Below, one piece after another: positions 50,532-50,883 of a stretch of DNA of 50,883 bases; positions within the stretch are counted from its first letter, which is position 1, and every line of letters begins with the position of its first letter. The translations under genes and the position numbers were made by a program. Where the stretch lies: assembly GCA_018817505.1 (NCBI GenBank), contig JAHITR010000056.1, positions 1 through 50,883 on the forward strand, given 5' to 3'. A model generated the notes under the pieces. The model was given only the letters and a program-made list of their open reading frames with translations. It made no database searches and had not been told where the DNA came from. Source of the stretch: Candidatus Bipolaricaulota bacterium (GTDB lineage: Bacteria; Bipolaricaulota; Bipolaricaulia; UBA7950; UBA9294).

Positions 50532-50883
50532 TTACTTCTCCAGTTCAATGCCGTTCTTCGCGCACCACTCTAGCATGGCCGCGTGTAACCGCTCCGCTTG
50601 ATAGCCATTCCACTCGTCAAGCAAGCCGTTGTGCTGAAGCAGATTACGGAAGCGGCCATAGGCTCCGCTACGACGAAAGAAGTCCCGGACCACGTTCAGA
50701 GCACCAGGCAAACGTTGCGCAACGAACTCAAACACCAGCTCCCGCCCCAAATCGAGATCGCTTGGGTGAGGGATCTTGAGATAATCGTCACTCTCTTCGA
50801 AATCGTCGGGCAATTCATCGGAGTCGCCGAGTTCGGAGGTGATATACCCTTCGCCCGTTCTCAGATTCAGGTACGCAGAGTGC
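50532..50883 (-). CDS. UPF0158 family protein (C-terminal part, cut by window edge)
   Basis: The frame is open to the right edge of the window, so the start lies outside. Reading in gives YLNLRTGEGYITSELGDSDELP, then a region with YLKIPHPSDLDLGRELVFEFVAQ and NGLLDEWNGYQAERLHAAMLEWCAKNGIELEK. This is the pattern of the UPF0158 family (a strand carrying the TGE motif and a C-terminal helical region). Function unknown. Confidence 0.7.
   Translation of the reverse strand, partial: HSAYLNLRTGEGYITSELGDSDELPDDFEESDDYLKIPHPSDLDLGRELVFEFVAQRLPGALNVVRDFFRRSGAYGRFRNLLQHNGLLDEWNGYQAERLHAAMLEWCAKNGIELEK

Overview
This window looks like a piece of a diderm (Gram-negative type) bacterial chromosome of moderate G+C (mid-50s percent by eye). 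An outer-membrane assembly protein (BamA, ending in Phe) and a Skp/OmpH chaperone sit in the same gene string as cell-wall and division genes. The bamA-skp-fabZ order of many diderms is kept, but the lpx genes that usually sit among them are absent here. That would fit a deep-branching or LPS-poor diderm such as Bipolaricaulota, but I cannot place the organism with confidence. Shine-Dalgarno sequences (AGGAGG-like) are strong and well spaced, which let me reset many starts, including several GTG and TTG starts.

Region 1 (1-1550): the N-terminal part of a secreted, beta-sandwich-rich surface protein on the minus strand, cut by the window edge. Then comes a tRNA-Leu(CAA) gene on the plus strand with its own promoter and terminator, converging on ftsZ.

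Region 2 (1576-16450, minus strand): a long envelope/division string, yraN-comM-bamA-skp-fabZ-ftcD-murD-ftsW-murG-murC, then ftsQ-ftsA-ftsZ behind a separate strong promoter. Most neighbours overlap by a few bases. murB, ddl, mraY, murE and murF are not here.

Region 3 (16519-22683, plus strand): mtaD (SAH/MTA deaminase), rpsO, pnp (with two tandem S1 domains and a long tail), an M16 protease and coaD. Region 2 and region 3 start from back-to-back promoters between yraN and mtaD.

Region 4 (22685-45655): an accessory stretch of mostly single genes on both strands. It holds two GNAT acetyltransferases, a reductive-dehalogenase-like Fe-S protein and a second QueG-like Fe-S protein, small membrane proteins, an AraC regulator, M28 and C15 peptidases, and a VIT1-like carrier. 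It also holds a YdeI/OmdA protein, a Lar-like zinc ribbon, a lipoprotein, an ArsR-type regulator in an operon with an MFS exporter, a ZIP transporter, RDD, YkvA and DUF5661 proteins, a CBM9-like secreted protein, a CPBP relative and a nitroreductase. It ends in a three-gene module (ornithine-cyclodeaminase-like reductase plus the two aconitase-X subunits) that probably turns cis-3-hydroxy-L-proline into L-proline.

Region 5 (45953-50883): an ABC exporter pair, a hipBA toxin-antitoxin operon with a recognisable promoter and operator, a small membrane protein and the edge-truncated 3' part of a UPF0158 gene. I saw no CRISPR array, intact insertion sequence, prophage or rRNA. No single locus is convincingly a new multi-gene system. 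The best leads are the two cobalamin/Fe-S reductase relatives, the tandem-S1 PNPase, the self-regulated ArsR-MFS unit, and the unexplained RNA hairpin between skp and fabZ.
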